Source: Lewinella cohaerens DSM 23179 | Lineage (GTDB): Bacteria; Bacteroidota; Bacteroidia; Chitinophagales; Saprospiraceae | Reading direction: 5' to 3' | Assembly: GCF_000379805.1 (NCBI RefSeq) | Contig: NZ_KB903539.1 | Location: forward strand, 6,372 to 70,371 | DNA length: 64,000 nucleotides | Part shown: piece after piece, positions 14,253 to 23,527 of the stretch | Position numbering within the stretch: position 1 is the first letter of the stretch | How the letters are laid out: every line of letters begins with the position of its first letter | Position numbers and translations under genes: made by a program | Notes under the pieces: model-generated | Database searches by the model: none | Told to the model about the DNA's origin: nothing | The model's input: the letters and a program-made list of their open reading frames with translations, nothing else

Positions 14253-16505
14253 CTATCCCAAAACCTGTTTATCTCCAAGGAAAGGTTGGTCATATTGTCT
14301 TTCGCCTGTGGCTTTGAAAATAGCATTGGCTACGGCTCCAAAAATAGGGGGAAATGGTGGTTCTCCCATGCCTGTCGGAGCGATTTCGTTTTGCACAAAA
14401 TGCACGTCAATTTCTTTAGGAGCTTCACCCATCCTGATCATGCGGTATTTATCAAAATTACTCTTCTCCGGCACACCATCCTTGAAGGTCAGCTCTCCGT
14501 AAAAAGCATTCCCGATACCATCTGTGATAGCGCCTTCGGCCATGTTTTTAGCAGCATCCGGGTTCACGACGATGCCGCAATCAATAGCGCAACATACTTT
14601 TTGCACCACAGGCTTGCCCTTTTCTATCGTCAAATCCAGAACATGAGCAGCATAGGTGTTATGGCAAAAATACGCCGACACGCCTCTATGGACATTCCCT
14701 TGGTTTTGCCCCCAGGCCGCTTTTTCGCGAACGAGCTCCAATACTCCGGCATAACGCTCGGCATCATAGTCATTTTCTTCCCCAACCGGGTTATCTTTCG
14801 CTTGTTTCAGTAAGTCGAGTCGGAATTGAATCGGATCCTTACCCGCAGCCTCGGCCACTTCATCCAGAAACGACTGTTCGGCCCCAGCCATAAAATTGGA
14901 GCGTGGCGCACGATAAGCCCCGATGGTAATATTGGAGTCAATCGACCATTCCTCTGCCAAATAATTGGCTACCGCACCGGCAGGGAAACGATTGGCAAAC
15001 AAGGGGCTTTCTGGAATACCACCCGCTTTCACATGTAGTGCTACCAGGTTGTTGTTTTCATCCAAAGCAGCCCGGTAAGTAGCTTGGTAGGTGGGGCGAT
15101 AAATACCGTTGGTCATATCGTCTTCACGCGTATAGATCAGCTTTACAGGAGCATGTACTTTTTGCGAGATCAACGCCGCTTCCACCACGTAGTGAGCATA
15201 CGCTTTACGACCAAAACCACCGCCCATTCGTGGCATTTCCATTTCGATATTTTCCGCCGGAATTCCCAGGCCAGCAGCAATGGTAGGGATGATAAAGCCC
15301 GGGATTTGGATCGGCGCGGCAATCGTTGCTTTATCTCCTTCTACATGCGCAAAAGCGTTGATCGGCTCCATGGAGTTGTGCGCTAGATAGGGCGCGGAAT
15401 AGCTTCTTTCAATAACCTTTGCGGCATTCTCAAAAGCCGCCTGCGGGTCGCCGTCCTGGCGGACGATCTTCCCTGGCTTGCTCGCTACTTCCGCTATTTG
15501 CGCCTTATGGCTATCCGTAGATTCCAGGCCAGCGGGAGTATGCTTGGTTTCTTTTCCTCTAAATCCATTGATCGTTTCGGTAGTTGCTGTAATGGGTTTC
15601 CAGCTAGCTTTCAGTTCCTTTTTTGCCTGCATCACTTCCCAGGTAGAGTTGCCGACAATAGCGACCAGCTCAGGGAATGCATTGGTGTCAAACCCTCCCT
15701 TTTCATATCCGTCGGGGAAGCTTTTTATCGTAACGATCTCCTTGATCCCGGGCATTGCTTTCGCGGCTGCATCATCTACCGATTCCAGGGTCAGACCAAA
15801 AGCGGGTGGATGCACGATCATGGCAATCAACATTCCTTTCTTATGGTAATCCATCCCAAATAGGGACTGGCCTTGAACGATACTTTTGGCATCTACATTC
15901 TTGCGGGAGGTGCTAATGATCCTAAAATCCTTCACCTCTTTCAAGGTCACTTCTTCCGGGATGGGCAACTTTGCTGCCGCCGAAGCCATTTCTCCATACC
16001 CCGCTGAGCGGTCGCTGGCTTGATGGTGCAACATGCCAGTGGTGGTGGTCACTTCTTCCAAGGGTACTTGCCAAGCTTGAGCCGCCGCTTGCCGTAGCAG
16101 GTGCTTGGCCGATGCTCCAGCCATCCGTAGCGGTTCCCATCTCGACATGATGCCCCGACTACCGCCCGTAAACTGAAAACCGAAATTTTCAGGATGATAA
16201 GGCGCTTGCTCCACCAGCACTTTGTCCCAATTCACATCCAATTCTTCGGCCACCAGCATCGGCATCGAGGTACGAACATTCTGCCCAAATTCAGGGTTGG
16301 GCGTATAGATCGTCACCACACCGTTGTCTCCAATTTTCAGGTAAGCATTGATCTCAAACCAGGCCTCTGGCATCGCCATCACCTCTTCTTCCGTCTTCGA
16401 CTGGCAAGAACTCAACCAGCTAAATCCAAGCATCATACCGCCTCCTGTCAAAGCAGCGGATTTCAAAAAAGAACGGCGACCAATGGATGTTTTAAGGGTA
16501 GTCAT
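14253..16505 (-). CDS. Molybdopterin-binding large subunit of an isoquinoline 1-oxidoreductase-type hydroxylase (paralogue 1)
   Basis: This 750-aa protein has a twin-arginine export motif RRSFLK at residues 10-15, a hydrophobic stretch and a possible lipobox cysteine (WLSSC). Conserved cofactor motifs include MGGGFGRKAYAH (about 430) and GMGEPPFPP near the C-terminus, whose glutamate is the catalytic base in the xanthine oxidase family. It is organised like IorB/nicotine-dehydrogenase large subunits, with two aldehyde-oxidase-type domains. It would hydroxylate a heterocycle or aldehyde in the periplasm, taking electrons through the 2Fe-2S subunit at 16678. The substrate is unknown. A second large subunit with the same design lies on the other side of that subunit. 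Confidence 0.88.
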   Translation of the reverse strand: MTTLKTSIGRRSFLKSAALTGGGMMLGFSWLSSCQSKTEEEVMAMPEAWFEINAYLKIGDNGVVTIYTPNPEFGQNVRTSMPMLVAEELDVNWDKVLVEQAPYHPENFGFQFTGGSRGIMSRWEPLRMAGASAKHLLRQAAAQAWQVPLEEVTTTTGMLHHQASDRSAGYGEMASAAAKLPIPEEVTLKEVKDFRIISTSRKNVDAKSIVQGQSLFGMDYHKKGMLIAMIVHPPAFGLTLESVDDAAAKAMPGIKEIVTIKSFPDGYEKGGFDTNAFPELVAIVGNSTWEVMQAKKELKASWKPITATTETINGFRGKETKHTPAGLESTDSHKAQIAEVASKPGKIVRQDGDPQAAFENAAKVIERSYSAPYLAHNSMEPINAFAHVEGDKATIAAPIQIPGFIIPTIAAGLGIPAENIEMEMPRMGGGFGRKAYAHYVVEAALISQKVHAPVKLIYTREDDMTNGIYRPTYQATYRAALDENNNLVALHVKAGGIPESPLFANRFPAGAVANYLAEEWSIDSNITIGAYRAPRSNFMAGAEQSFLDEVAEAAGKDPIQFRLDLLKQAKDNPVGEENDYDAERYAGVLELVREKAAWGQNQGNVHRGVSAYFCHNTYAAHVLDLTIEKGKPVVQKVCCAIDCGIVVNPDAAKNMAEGAITDGIGNAFYGELTFKDGVPEKSNFDKYRMIRMGEAPKEIDVHFVQNEIAPTGMGEPPFPPIFGAVANAIFKATGERQYDQPFLGDKQVLG

Positions 16506-16539
16506 CTTATATTAGTTTAATCTTTGTATTAATAATCCG

Positions 16540-16665
16540 GGGCCTCCCTTCGGGCGCTACGTTCTGTAGCTCTCTCTCTTCGCTCGGCCCCCAGGAAAAC
16601 CTGGGGTCTGGCCTAACCGGCCACTACGTCACATCGCTAGGCCAGGGTTTCCACCTGCTTTGCAG
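16540..16665. repeat. GC-rich multi-hairpin repeat between hydroxylase genes
   Basis: The spacer contains consecutive palindromes: CCCTTCGGG, CTACGTTCTGTAG, CCCCAGG/CCTGGGG with an AAAA loop, a TGGCCTA...TAGGCCA pair enclosing GGCCTAACCGGCC, and CACC...GGTG. It is markedly more GC-rich than the flanking genes and has no credible ORF. Being inside a same-strand gene cluster, it could act as an mRNA-processing or attenuation element, or simply be an intergenic repeat. Confidence 0.6.
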
Positions 16666-16677
16666 GGGTGTTTACAA

Positions 16678-17136
16678 CTATCCTACTTTCGCTGCCGTTT
16701 TTATGGCTGCTTTTATTCGGGTATAGGTGCCACAGCGGCAGATATTGCCGTGCATAGCCATGTCAATATCCTCATCGCTGGGCTTGGTGTTGTCACTCAA
16801 CAGCGCAGCAGCACTCATAATTTGCCCTGCTTGGCAATAGCCGCATTGTGGCACATCATGCTCCAGCCAAGCTTGCTGAACAGGATGATCTCCCTGCTCA
16901 GAAAGCCCCTCAATAGTAGTTATCGCCTGATCGCGCACCGCAGAAACAGGAATGATACACGAACGCATCGCAACCCCATCAAGGTGAATGGTGCAAGCTC
17001 CGCACTGCGCAATCCCGCAGCCATATTTTGTTCCCACCAGATGGAGGTGATCCCGCAATACCCATAGTACCGGCGTCGCAGGGTCGACGTCTAGTTGGTG
17101 ATTTTTGCCGTTAATTTTCAAATTAAAATTTGCCAT
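16678..17136 (-). CDS. 2Fe-2S small subunit of isoquinoline 1-oxidoreductase-type hydroxylase
   Basis: This 152-aa protein is the normal length for the family. The N-terminal plant-type ferredoxin cluster motif is [17 protein letters not shown] (about 40-56) with a later C. The C-terminal four-helix cluster motif is [10 protein letters not shown] plus [12 protein letters not shown]. It passes electrons from the molybdopterin subunit through two [2Fe-2S] centres. There is no export signal; it is probably carried out folded with a Tat-exported large subunit. It lies 11 nt after the second large subunit gene. Confidence 0.95.
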   Translation of the reverse strand: MANFNLKINGKNHQLDVDPATPVLWVLRDHLHLVGTKYGCGIAQCGACTIHLDGVAMRSCIIPVSAVRDQAITTIEGLSEQGDHPVQQAWLEHDVPQCGYCQAGQIMSAAALLSDNTKPSDEDIDMAMHGNICRCGTYTRIKAAIKTAAKVG

Positions 17137-17147
17137 GGTTTAATTTT

Positions 17148-19388
17148 TTAGTCTAGGTTAAACGGTTGATCGTACAACCGCTTTCCGGTTGCCTGGTACA
17201 TTGCATTTGCTAATGCGCCAAAAACGGGTGGGAAAGCTGGTTCGCCCAAGCCTGTGGGGTCAATATCGTTTTGTACAAAGTGAATCGCTATTTTTTTCGG
17301 TGCTTCCGACATCCTGATCATTCGGTACTGATGGAAGTTATTTTTCTCGGGCACGCCATCTTTGAAGGTTAATTCACCGTACAGGGCGTTTCCTATCCCA
17401 TCTACGATAGCTCCTTCCGATAAGTTGATCGCCGCATCCAGGTTGATCACGATGCCACAATCAATGGCGCAGGACACCCGTTCCACAATAGGTTTATTGT
17501 CCTCGACCTTTACCTCCAAAACCTGTGCCGAATAGGAATTATGACAGTAGTAAGCCGCTACGCCTCGATGCGTATTTGCGGGAGTATTGCCCCAGTCTGA
17601 TTGATCCCGCACCAGTTCCAAAACGCCTGCATAGCGCTCTGCATCGTAGTCATTGTTTTCGCCCACGGGCTTGTCCTTTGCCCGTTGGAGTAATGCTAAG
17701 CGGAAATCAATAGGGTCTGTCCCCACCGCCTCGGCAACTTCATCCAGGAAGGATTGTTCGGCACAAGCGATAAAATTGGAGCGAGGTGCCCGAAAGGAAC
17801 CAATGGTGATATTGGAATTCACGATCCAGCTTTCCGCGAGGTAGTTGTCGACGGCTCCGGCAGGAAAACGGTTGGCGTACAGCGGGCTTTCGGGGATACC
17901 TCCTGCATTAATGTGTAGGCCCGTCAAGTTGTTATCTGCATCAATAGCGGCGCGATAGGTGGCCTGGTAGGCCGGGCGATAAATCCCCCCCGTCATATCA
18001 TCTTCCCGGGTGTAAATCAATTTTACGGGGGCGTTCATTTTTTGCGAAATGAGTGCGGCCTCCACGACCCAATGGGCATAAGAGCGCCTGCCGTATCCAC
18101 CTCCCAGCCGTGCCAATTGGATGTTGATCGCTTCGACGGGTAGCCCCAAGCGGGCGGAGAGGGTTTTTTCGGTCAATTCTGCTTTTTGTAAAGGCCCGAT
18201 CAATTCTGCTTTTTCTGCGGTTACGTGCGCAAAGAAATTCATCGGCTCCATGCAGTTGTGAGCCAGAAAGGGAGCCGTGTAGGTCCGTTCAATAATTTTT
18301 GCCGCATTTTTAAAGGCCGCTTCCGGATCGCCATCTTTGCGGACTACCTGCCTTGGTAGGGCTGCGCTTTCTACCATCCTCGCCAGGTGATCAGCGGAGT
18401 TCTCCAAGCCAGCAGGGATGGTAAACGTTTGCTTTTCGCTGCCGTAGGGCGTCCGCTCTTCCGTATAGGCCGCGAAAGGTTCCCATTCAATGGTAATGGC
18501 CTTTTTCGCGTTCATCACTTCCCAGGTGGTATTGCCCACAATAGCCACCACTTCGAGAAAAGTACAAGTATCAAAATGCTGCCTTTCGAAGTCGTCCTCC
18601 AACACCTTCACCGTGAAAACATCCTGAATTCCGGGCATGGCTCGAACAGCGGTATCGTCTACGGACTTTAGTTTCACACCAAAGGCTGGTGGGTGAACAA
18701 TCATGGCAATGAGCATACCTTCCTGCCGGGTATCTATCCCAAACAAGGGTTGGCCGGTTACAATTTTTTTTCCGTCAACGTTTTTCTGAGAAGAGCCGAT
18801 GATATTAAAAGCTTTGACCTCCTTCATTTGCACTTCTTCGGGGATGGGGAGTTTAGCGGCCGCTGCGGCCATTTCTCCGTAGCTCGTTGATTGGCCACTT
18901 GCCTGGTGGTGCAATACGCCTGCTCGGGTAGTCACTTCAACTACGGGGACCTGCCAGGTCTGGGCCGCTGCTTCCCTGAGCATTTGCCGGGCCGTTGCTC
19001 CAGCCATTCTCAGGCCATTCCAGCCGTGTCGAATCGCTTGGCTGCCGCCAATAAACTGACGGCTGTACAATTCGGTATTCAAAGGGGCTTGTTCTACGAT
19101 GACATCCTTCCAGTCTACATCCAGCTCCTCAGCCACAATCATGGGCATGGAGGTCTTGACATTTTGCCCGCCTTCCGGGTTGGGAGACATGATGGTGACC
19201 TGTCCGTTATCTCCAATTTTTAGATAACCATTGAAATCGAACCACGCTTTAGCAGGGGGCGCAGCATCTTTGTCGGAGGAGGACTCGCAAGCGGTAAACC
19301 AACAAAAATTAAGCATCATTCCTCCTCCGGCGATGGCGGTGGTTTTAAGAAAAGACCGTCTGTTGAAGGAAGTTTTTACGCTGGGCAT
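17148..19388 (-). CDS. Molybdopterin-binding large subunit of an isoquinoline 1-oxidoreductase-type hydroxylase (paralogue 2)
   Basis: From ATG 19388 the protein is 746 aa with a Tat motif at residues 10-15 (RRSFLK) and a lipobox-like FTACESS. The cofactor motif is LGGGYGRRSYAH where paralogue 1 has MGGGFGRKAYAH, and the catalytic segment is GLGEPAFPP. Sequence similarity to paralogue 1 is clear along the whole length (SPLYANRFPAGAVDNYLAE, FRAPRSNFIACAEQSFLDE). Two large subunits appear to share one 2Fe-2S subunit, possibly with different substrates. No molybdenum-cofactor maturation gene or electron-accepting cytochrome is adjacent. Confidence 0.88.
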   Translation of the reverse strand: MPSVKTSFNRRSFLKTTAIAGGGMMLNFCWFTACESSSDKDAAPPAKAWFDFNGYLKIGDNGQVTIMSPNPEGGQNVKTSMPMIVAEELDVDWKDVIVEQAPLNTELYSRQFIGGSQAIRHGWNGLRMAGATARQMLREAAAQTWQVPVVEVTTRAGVLHHQASGQSTSYGEMAAAAAKLPIPEEVQMKEVKAFNIIGSSQKNVDGKKIVTGQPLFGIDTRQEGMLIAMIVHPPAFGVKLKSVDDTAVRAMPGIQDVFTVKVLEDDFERQHFDTCTFLEVVAIVGNTTWEVMNAKKAITIEWEPFAAYTEERTPYGSEKQTFTIPAGLENSADHLARMVESAALPRQVVRKDGDPEAAFKNAAKIIERTYTAPFLAHNCMEPMNFFAHVTAEKAELIGPLQKAELTEKTLSARLGLPVEAINIQLARLGGGYGRRSYAHWVVEAALISQKMNAPVKLIYTREDDMTGGIYRPAYQATYRAAIDADNNLTGLHINAGGIPESPLYANRFPAGAVDNYLAESWIVNSNITIGSFRAPRSNFIACAEQSFLDEVAEAVGTDPIDFRLALLQRAKDKPVGENNDYDAERYAGVLELVRDQSDWGNTPANTHRGVAAYYCHNSYSAQVLEVKVEDNKPIVERVSCAIDCGIVINLDAAINLSEGAIVDGIGNALYGELTFKDGVPEKNNFHQYRMIRMSEAPKKIAIHFVQNDIDPTGLGEPAFPPVFGALANAMYQATGKRLYDQPFNLD

Positions 19389-19466
19389 TGGCTGCTCTTT
19401 TTCTGCAAGAAACAAATTACGAAAATCTTTGTGGAATGAATAAAGCTCAAGGCTGCTTAGTGCATC

Positions 19467-20297
19467 TCAATTCAACAACTTCGTAAAGGACAAAGCAGCT
19501 AATTTCCATTCACCTTCTTGTCTTTTGTACACTTCTGTCACCATAAATGGATTCGTGACTTCGTTACCTCCAACAACGGCCAGTAGGGTTATGCGGTTCA
19601 GTAAGATGGCGGTATCATCAATGATGTTTACCGATACTTCATGGATGTCCGCCTGCTTGTAGTGAATGCCTCCGCTCTGGATGATCTCGAGTTCTTTTTC
19701 TTTTCCCCAACTTCCTCCCATGTGAACGAAGACGGCATTTTCATGGAAAAGATCAGCAAGGATATCCACTTTTTTTTTCGCCATCCACTGCCATTTCTCT
19801 TTGGAGAGCTCAATGATTTCCTTTCCTACTGCACTGTTGTTCATTCCGTCCGTTTTGATACTATTGTATGCTTCATCTGTCAATTTTTCTAGCCATTGGG
19901 TGGGTTGGTTTCCGGTAATTGCGAGGTAAGCGAAATCACTGTCCGGAGTTGCAGCATGCCAATGTTCCACACCAGGGAGACATTTGATGACGTCTCCTTT
20001 CTGAACAACTTGCACTGGCTTGTCTCTTTCCTGATAGTAGCCAATACCATCAGTGATGAGCAGTTGCTGTCCGGCAGGGTGAAGATGCCAATCTAATTTG
20101 GCACCAGGAGCAAAAGTTGCAAGCGTAAGATTATAATCGAAAGGAGCATCAGCGTCACTTACATGATAGAGCCAAACATCTCCGGTATGGTGAACGTTGG
20201 GTGCTTTTTCTCCTTTCGGGAAAAGAGGTGTTTCTTGAGCTACTAGCGGAGCGTAAAATGCGGCAAGCAATAAAAAGGAATAGTATATCAGTTTCAT
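19467..20297 (-). CDS. Secreted cupin / SnoaL-like (DUF4440) two-domain protein
   Basis: This 276-aa protein has a signal peptide (MKLIYYSFLLLAAFYAPLVAQ). The first domain is a cupin (about 30-140) with the metal-binding pattern LDWHLHPAGQQLLITDG and LPGVEHWHAATPD. The second (about 160-275) is an NTF2/SnoaL-like domain (KEKWQWMAKKKVDILADLFHENAVFVHMGG, TEVYKRQEGEWKLAALSFTKLL). Fusion of a carboxymuconolactone-type cupin with a DUF4440 domain suggests a small-molecule isomerase or detoxifying role, but the substrate is unknown. It is divergent from the AraC regulator, which may control it. Confidence 0.78.
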   Translation of the reverse strand: MKLIYYSFLLLAAFYAPLVAQETPLFPKGEKAPNVHHTGDVWLYHVSDADAPFDYNLTLATFAPGAKLDWHLHPAGQQLLITDGIGYYQERDKPVQVVQKGDVIKCLPGVEHWHAATPDSDFAYLAITGNQPTQWLEKLTDEAYNSIKTDGMNNSAVGKEIIELSKEKWQWMAKKKVDILADLFHENAVFVHMGGSWGKEKELEIIQSGGIHYKQADIHEVSVNIIDDTAILLNRITLLAVVGGNEVTNPFMVTEVYKRQEGEWKLAALSFTKLLN

Positions 20298-20422
20298 CGA
20301 TCTTTGTTTATTGCTACAAAGATCATTGGAAAAACCTGTACCTGTGTTATACAGATTACTGTAAGACCTACCAATATTGCTGATTACGGGCAGCCTTTGT
20401 GTTTAATGGGCTAATAAAGCGG

Positions 20423-20430
20423 TAAATTTG
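20423..20430 (+). promoter_or_regulatory. -7 box before the AraC-type gene
   Basis: TAAATTTG is a perfect TAnnTTTG, 22 nt before the start codon. A TTTG at 20396-20399 is 23 nt upstream, slightly further than usual for the -33 box. Confidence 0.5.
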
Positions 20431-20452
20431 AAATAGATAACTAACTAAGATT

Positions 20453-21349
20453 ATGGATAACTTAATTCGGTTTGAAACCGTCAGTGATTATAATGTCTTC
20501 AACAATGCAGAGACCCTGCACCCGATGGTGAGTGTGATTGACATGGCGAAGGCCAACCCAAGACATGCTTACAATATGTATTTTGGCTTCTACACCGTCT
20601 TTCTAAAAGAAGTAAACTGTGGTGATCTGCGCTACGGGAAAAACACTTACGACTACCAGGAAGGAACCTTGGTATTCATCGCGCCCGGACAAGTAGTGCG
20701 GGTAGAGAACACGGGCGAAACTTACCAGCCGAAAGGCTATGCCCTTGTTTTTCATCCCGATTTAATTCGAGGCACCTCACTGGGGGGGAGCATCCAGGAT
20801 TATACCTTCTTCAGTTATCACTCCAATGAGGCACTCCACATTTCAGAGCGAGAAAGAAAGATTGTACTGGATTGCTTCACCAAGATTGCCTATGAATTGG
20901 AGCACGCCATTGACAAGCATAGTAGAACACTCATCGTTTCAAATGTTGAAATGTTGTTGAATTACTGTATTCGTTTTTACGACCGTCAATTCATTACCCG
21001 TGATGAGGTGCACAAAGGCGTTTTAGAAAGGTTTGAGCATTTATTGAATAATTATTTCCAAACCAATCGACCGCAGTCTCTTGGCTTACCATCAGTAGCT
21101 TGGTGCGCCAACGAATTAAATTTTTCCGCCAGCTACTTTGGTGATCTCGTAAAAAAAGAAACCGGTAGAACAGCTCAGGAATACATACAGGCTAAAGTGA
21201 TTGATATGGCCAAGGAAAGAATCTTTGACCAAAGTAAATCCATTAGTGAAATTGCTTACGAATTGGGCTTTAAGTACCCACAGCATTTTACCCGGCTTTT
21301 CAAGCAAAAAACAGGAATAGCCCCAACGGAGTATCGGGCGTTGAATTAA
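20453..21349 (+). CDS. AraC-family transcriptional regulator
   Basis: This 298-aa protein has an N-terminal cupin-like sensing domain (about 20-170, including GTLVFIAPGQVVRVENTG) and a C-terminal double helix-turn-helix (about 195-295: CANELNFSASYFGDLVKKETGRTAQEYIQ and KSISEIAYELGFKYPQHFTRLFKQKTGIAPTEYR). The signature FKYPQHFTRLFKQKTGIAP is diagnostic. Divergent transcription from the cupin/SnoaL gene makes that gene a likely target. The ligand is unknown. Confidence 0.9.
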   Translation: MDNLIRFETVSDYNVFNNAETLHPMVSVIDMAKANPRHAYNMYFGFYTVFLKEVNCGDLRYGKNTYDYQEGTLVFIAPGQVVRVENTGETYQPKGYALVFHPDLIRGTSLGGSIQDYTFFSYHSNEALHISERERKIVLDCFTKIAYELEHAIDKHSRTLIVSNVEMLLNYCIRFYDRQFITRDEVHKGVLERFEHLLNNYFQTNRPQSLGLPSVAWCANELNFSASYFGDLVKKETGRTAQEYIQAKVIDMAKERIFDQSKSISEIAYELGFKYPQHFTRLFKQKTGIAPTEYRALN

Positions 21350-21391
21350 CTTAACGTGTGGTTTGCTCGCCCTGAAAAACGAGTAACTATT

Positions 21392-21904
21392 TTATGTTCG
21401 CTTTACGATTATTTGCTCTTCTCTAAACGCTTCAATAAGCGTGTTTAGGATGTCTTCCTCCTCTGTTTTTGTCTCTAAACCTTTAAAGGAAATATAGTAG
21501 TATTCGGTCAAGGAAATTTTAAAAAGTATACCGGTTTCGGAAACTAAACACTTTCGCATACTACTAAATGCATGCGATTTAGATACTTTATCATAGGTGA
21601 TTTTTAAAGTATCCTTTGAAATCTCAAAGACCATATTCTTGTTAAAGATGGTCTCTTTTTCCTTTTTCTTGACCCAGCGCTTCTCTCTACCTGGGTATTT
21701 GATTATTTCAAACAAGCCAATTGCCACCATAGGCAGACCAATTAATTTGTTTTCCTCATTCAACAGGTAAATAAGTGTGCCAACTATAAGGAATATAATA
21801 GCTAGAAGGAATTCATTTCTACCTAGGAATGTAAAATTGAAAGAAGACTTTGCGTGTTCTTCCAATAAGCTTCGGCTTTGTTTTTGATTAATTACGAATT
21901 TCAT
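21392..21904 (-). CDS. Small two-TM membrane protein, unknown function
   Basis: This 170-aa protein has two hydrophobic segments near residues 32-65 (FLLAIIFLIVGTLIYLL and LIGLPMVAIGLFEII), followed by a soluble C-terminal region with beta-strand character (MVFEISKDTLKITYDKVSKS, ILFKISLTEYYYISFKGL). The layout resembles YcxB-like proteins. It overlaps the acetyltransferase gene by 17 nt and is probably cotranscribed with it. I can give no specific function. Confidence 0.6.
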   Translation of the reverse strand: MKFVINQKQSRSLLEEHAKSSFNFTFLGRNEFLLAIIFLIVGTLIYLLNEENKLIGLPMVAIGLFEIIKYPGREKRWVKKKEKETIFNKNMVFEISKDTLKITYDKVSKSHAFSSMRKCLVSETGILFKISLTEYYYISFKGLETKTEEEDILNTLIEAFREEQIIVKRT

Positions 21905-22346
21905 TATTGTTTAGTTGCATGTGAAATATGGGATATGGCTTACCAGTACCGTCCAGTGCCGAGCGGCTATAGATCTTGAAGCCAAATCTTTCGTAAAACC
22001 CAAGTGCCTGCTTATTGTCTTCATTGACATCCACCTTCGTGACGCCTTGCTCTTTGATCGCGTATGCTAGGAGTAGTTTTCCTATACCATTCCCTCGCTC
22101 ATCAGGGTGAATAAACAGCATTTCCAAGTTGGTTTCTGCTACACCACTGAATCCAATGATTTCCCCATCCGCGTTTTTCACACACCTTAATTCCACGGCA
22201 TCCAGATAGGTATTCAAAATCAAAGGCTTAAAGTACGCAATGTCCTCTTCTTTCAGAAAATGATGGGTGGCCCTAACGGATAGCTCCCACACATCAACGA
22301 CTTCTTGATATTCCGATTCTTTTATTTCTTCGACTTGGTAATTCAT
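21888..22346 (-). CDS. GNAT-family N-acetyltransferase
   Basis: This 152-aa protein has the acetyl-CoA-binding motif A near residues 75-100 (MLFIHPDERGNGIGKLLLAYAIK, with the RGNGIG loop) and a C-terminal motif B (VDVNEDNKQALGFYERFGFKIYSRS). It transfers an acetyl group to an amine; the substrate is unknown. Its end overlaps the next gene, and 12 nt separate it from the 22359 gene upstream. Confidence 0.88.
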   Translation of the reverse strand: MNYQVEEIKESEYQEVVDVWELSVRATHHFLKEEDIAYFKPLILNTYLDAVELRCVKNADGEIIGFSGVAETNLEMLFIHPDERGNGIGKLLLAYAIKEQGVTKVDVNEDNKQALGFYERFGFKIYSRSALDGTGKPYPIFHMQLNNNEIRN

Positions 22347-22358
22347 TTCAGACAGTTT

Positions 22359-23465
22359 CTACAACCAATTATTGACCACCCAGAACAAGATCAGAAAAAA
22401 AATAGTACAAACGATCAATTGCATATATGCCTCCTGGCTGAGTGGTGTTTTATTTAAGATCACTACTCCACTTAAAAATGTGATAAAGCAAATAAGCGCT
22501 GCGTATTTGCCTAGCAAATTCAAATCATTATCAAGTCGATCAGTATAATCCATTCTATACGTTTTAAGGGCTGTAATGGATTTAAAAACAGGGCTATAAT
22601 CGAAAACTACTTCGCTTTCGTCTCCATCAAAAGAGTATACATTATCGGTACTAAAACGGAATCCTTTTTGTGTGTAATGGGTAGCTCCTGTATTAAACCC
22701 CAACCGCGTCTTCCAAACCGTTTCTATTACAAAATCTGTTGTCGTTCTCTTTGGTAATAAATAGAAGTCGACTACGTACAAGACAGAGATAAAAAGTAAC
22801 AATTGATATATCTTCCTCGAAACACGTACAACGTTTTCCTTCATCATCGGATAATGATATTGAAGCGGAGCTAGTTTGTTGTCTTTGATTAGATCCGTAA
22901 TTAGTTCCAGTACCTCTTTACCATCTGCGATCCTCTCAAAGGAGGTATGGTCTCTTCTTTTTCCGGTTACAAAATCAATGGTCTTGATCCTCTTTTTATT
23001 GTGATTTGGAAACAACAAGGTCGTCGTATCGTCTTGATAGCTGATTGGTGATATTGATATCACTTTTGAAAGAGGAATCGCCGCTATTTTCTTAAAAACG
23101 AGGTAGTCAAATCTGATGAGCAGGTAGTTAGAAGTGACGGCGTACCTGATCCGTTTGTTCGACTTGTTTCTTAATAATTCAAAAACAAAGACCAAACAGA
23201 CTCCTACTAGACTAAAGGGCAAAGCGGCCACTAATCCATCTTCTCCATAGATCACTCTTGCGAGGACAAACAGTACCATTAAATAAATGATAAAATTAGA
23301 GGACGCTCCTATCATCACATCATGATAGGGCCTACTTTCTAAAAGACGAATAGACATATCTACTTGAGGGTTACCCTCCCAGAAGATTTTTTCATTGCTT
23401 CTAACATATTTACCCCACACCGGGTGGGTTTCTTCGTCTAAAATATGGTCATATCTACTACCCAT
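22359..23465 (-). CDS. Membrane protein with a bacterial PH-like domain
   Basis: This 368-aa protein has an opening motif SNEKIFWEGNPQ, two transmembrane segments (about 53-100), then a bPH2-like strand-rich segment (RYAVTSNYLLIRFDYLVF, KKIAAIPLSKVISIS). After this comes another TM near 220, an extracytoplasmic portion, and two C-terminal TMs (about 310-330 and 345-365). Proteins starting 'E.i.W.G.P' before a bacterial PH domain are widespread membrane proteins of unknown role. It is the probable first gene of a three-gene operon (22359, 21888, 21392). Confidence 0.55.
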   Translation of the reverse strand: MGSRYDHILDEETHPVWGKYVRSNEKIFWEGNPQVDMSIRLLESRPYHDVMIGASSNFIIYLMVLFVLARVIYGEDGLVAALPFSLVGVCLVFVFELLRNKSNKRIRYAVTSNYLLIRFDYLVFKKIAAIPLSKVISISPISYQDDTTTLLFPNHNKKRIKTIDFVTGKRRDHTSFERIADGKEVLELITDLIKDNKLAPLQYHYPMMKENVVRVSRKIYQLLLFISVLYVVDFYLLPKRTTTDFVIETVWKTRLGFNTGATHYTQKGFRFSTDNVYSFDGDESEVVFDYSPVFKSITALKTYRMDYTDRLDNDLNLLGKYAALICFITFLSGVVILNKTPLSQEAYMQLIVCTIFFLILFWVVNNWL

Positions 23466-23527
23466 ATTTAAGTCGCATTAAGCATATTGAATGTAGTTTG
23501 GAATCTGATTTTCAAAGTTCTTAACGC

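Noticed and set aside
14148-14813. Plus-strand 221-aa frame antisense to the Crp-type and hydroxylase genes
   Set aside because: It is a shadow of strongly supported minus-strand genes with conserved motifs.
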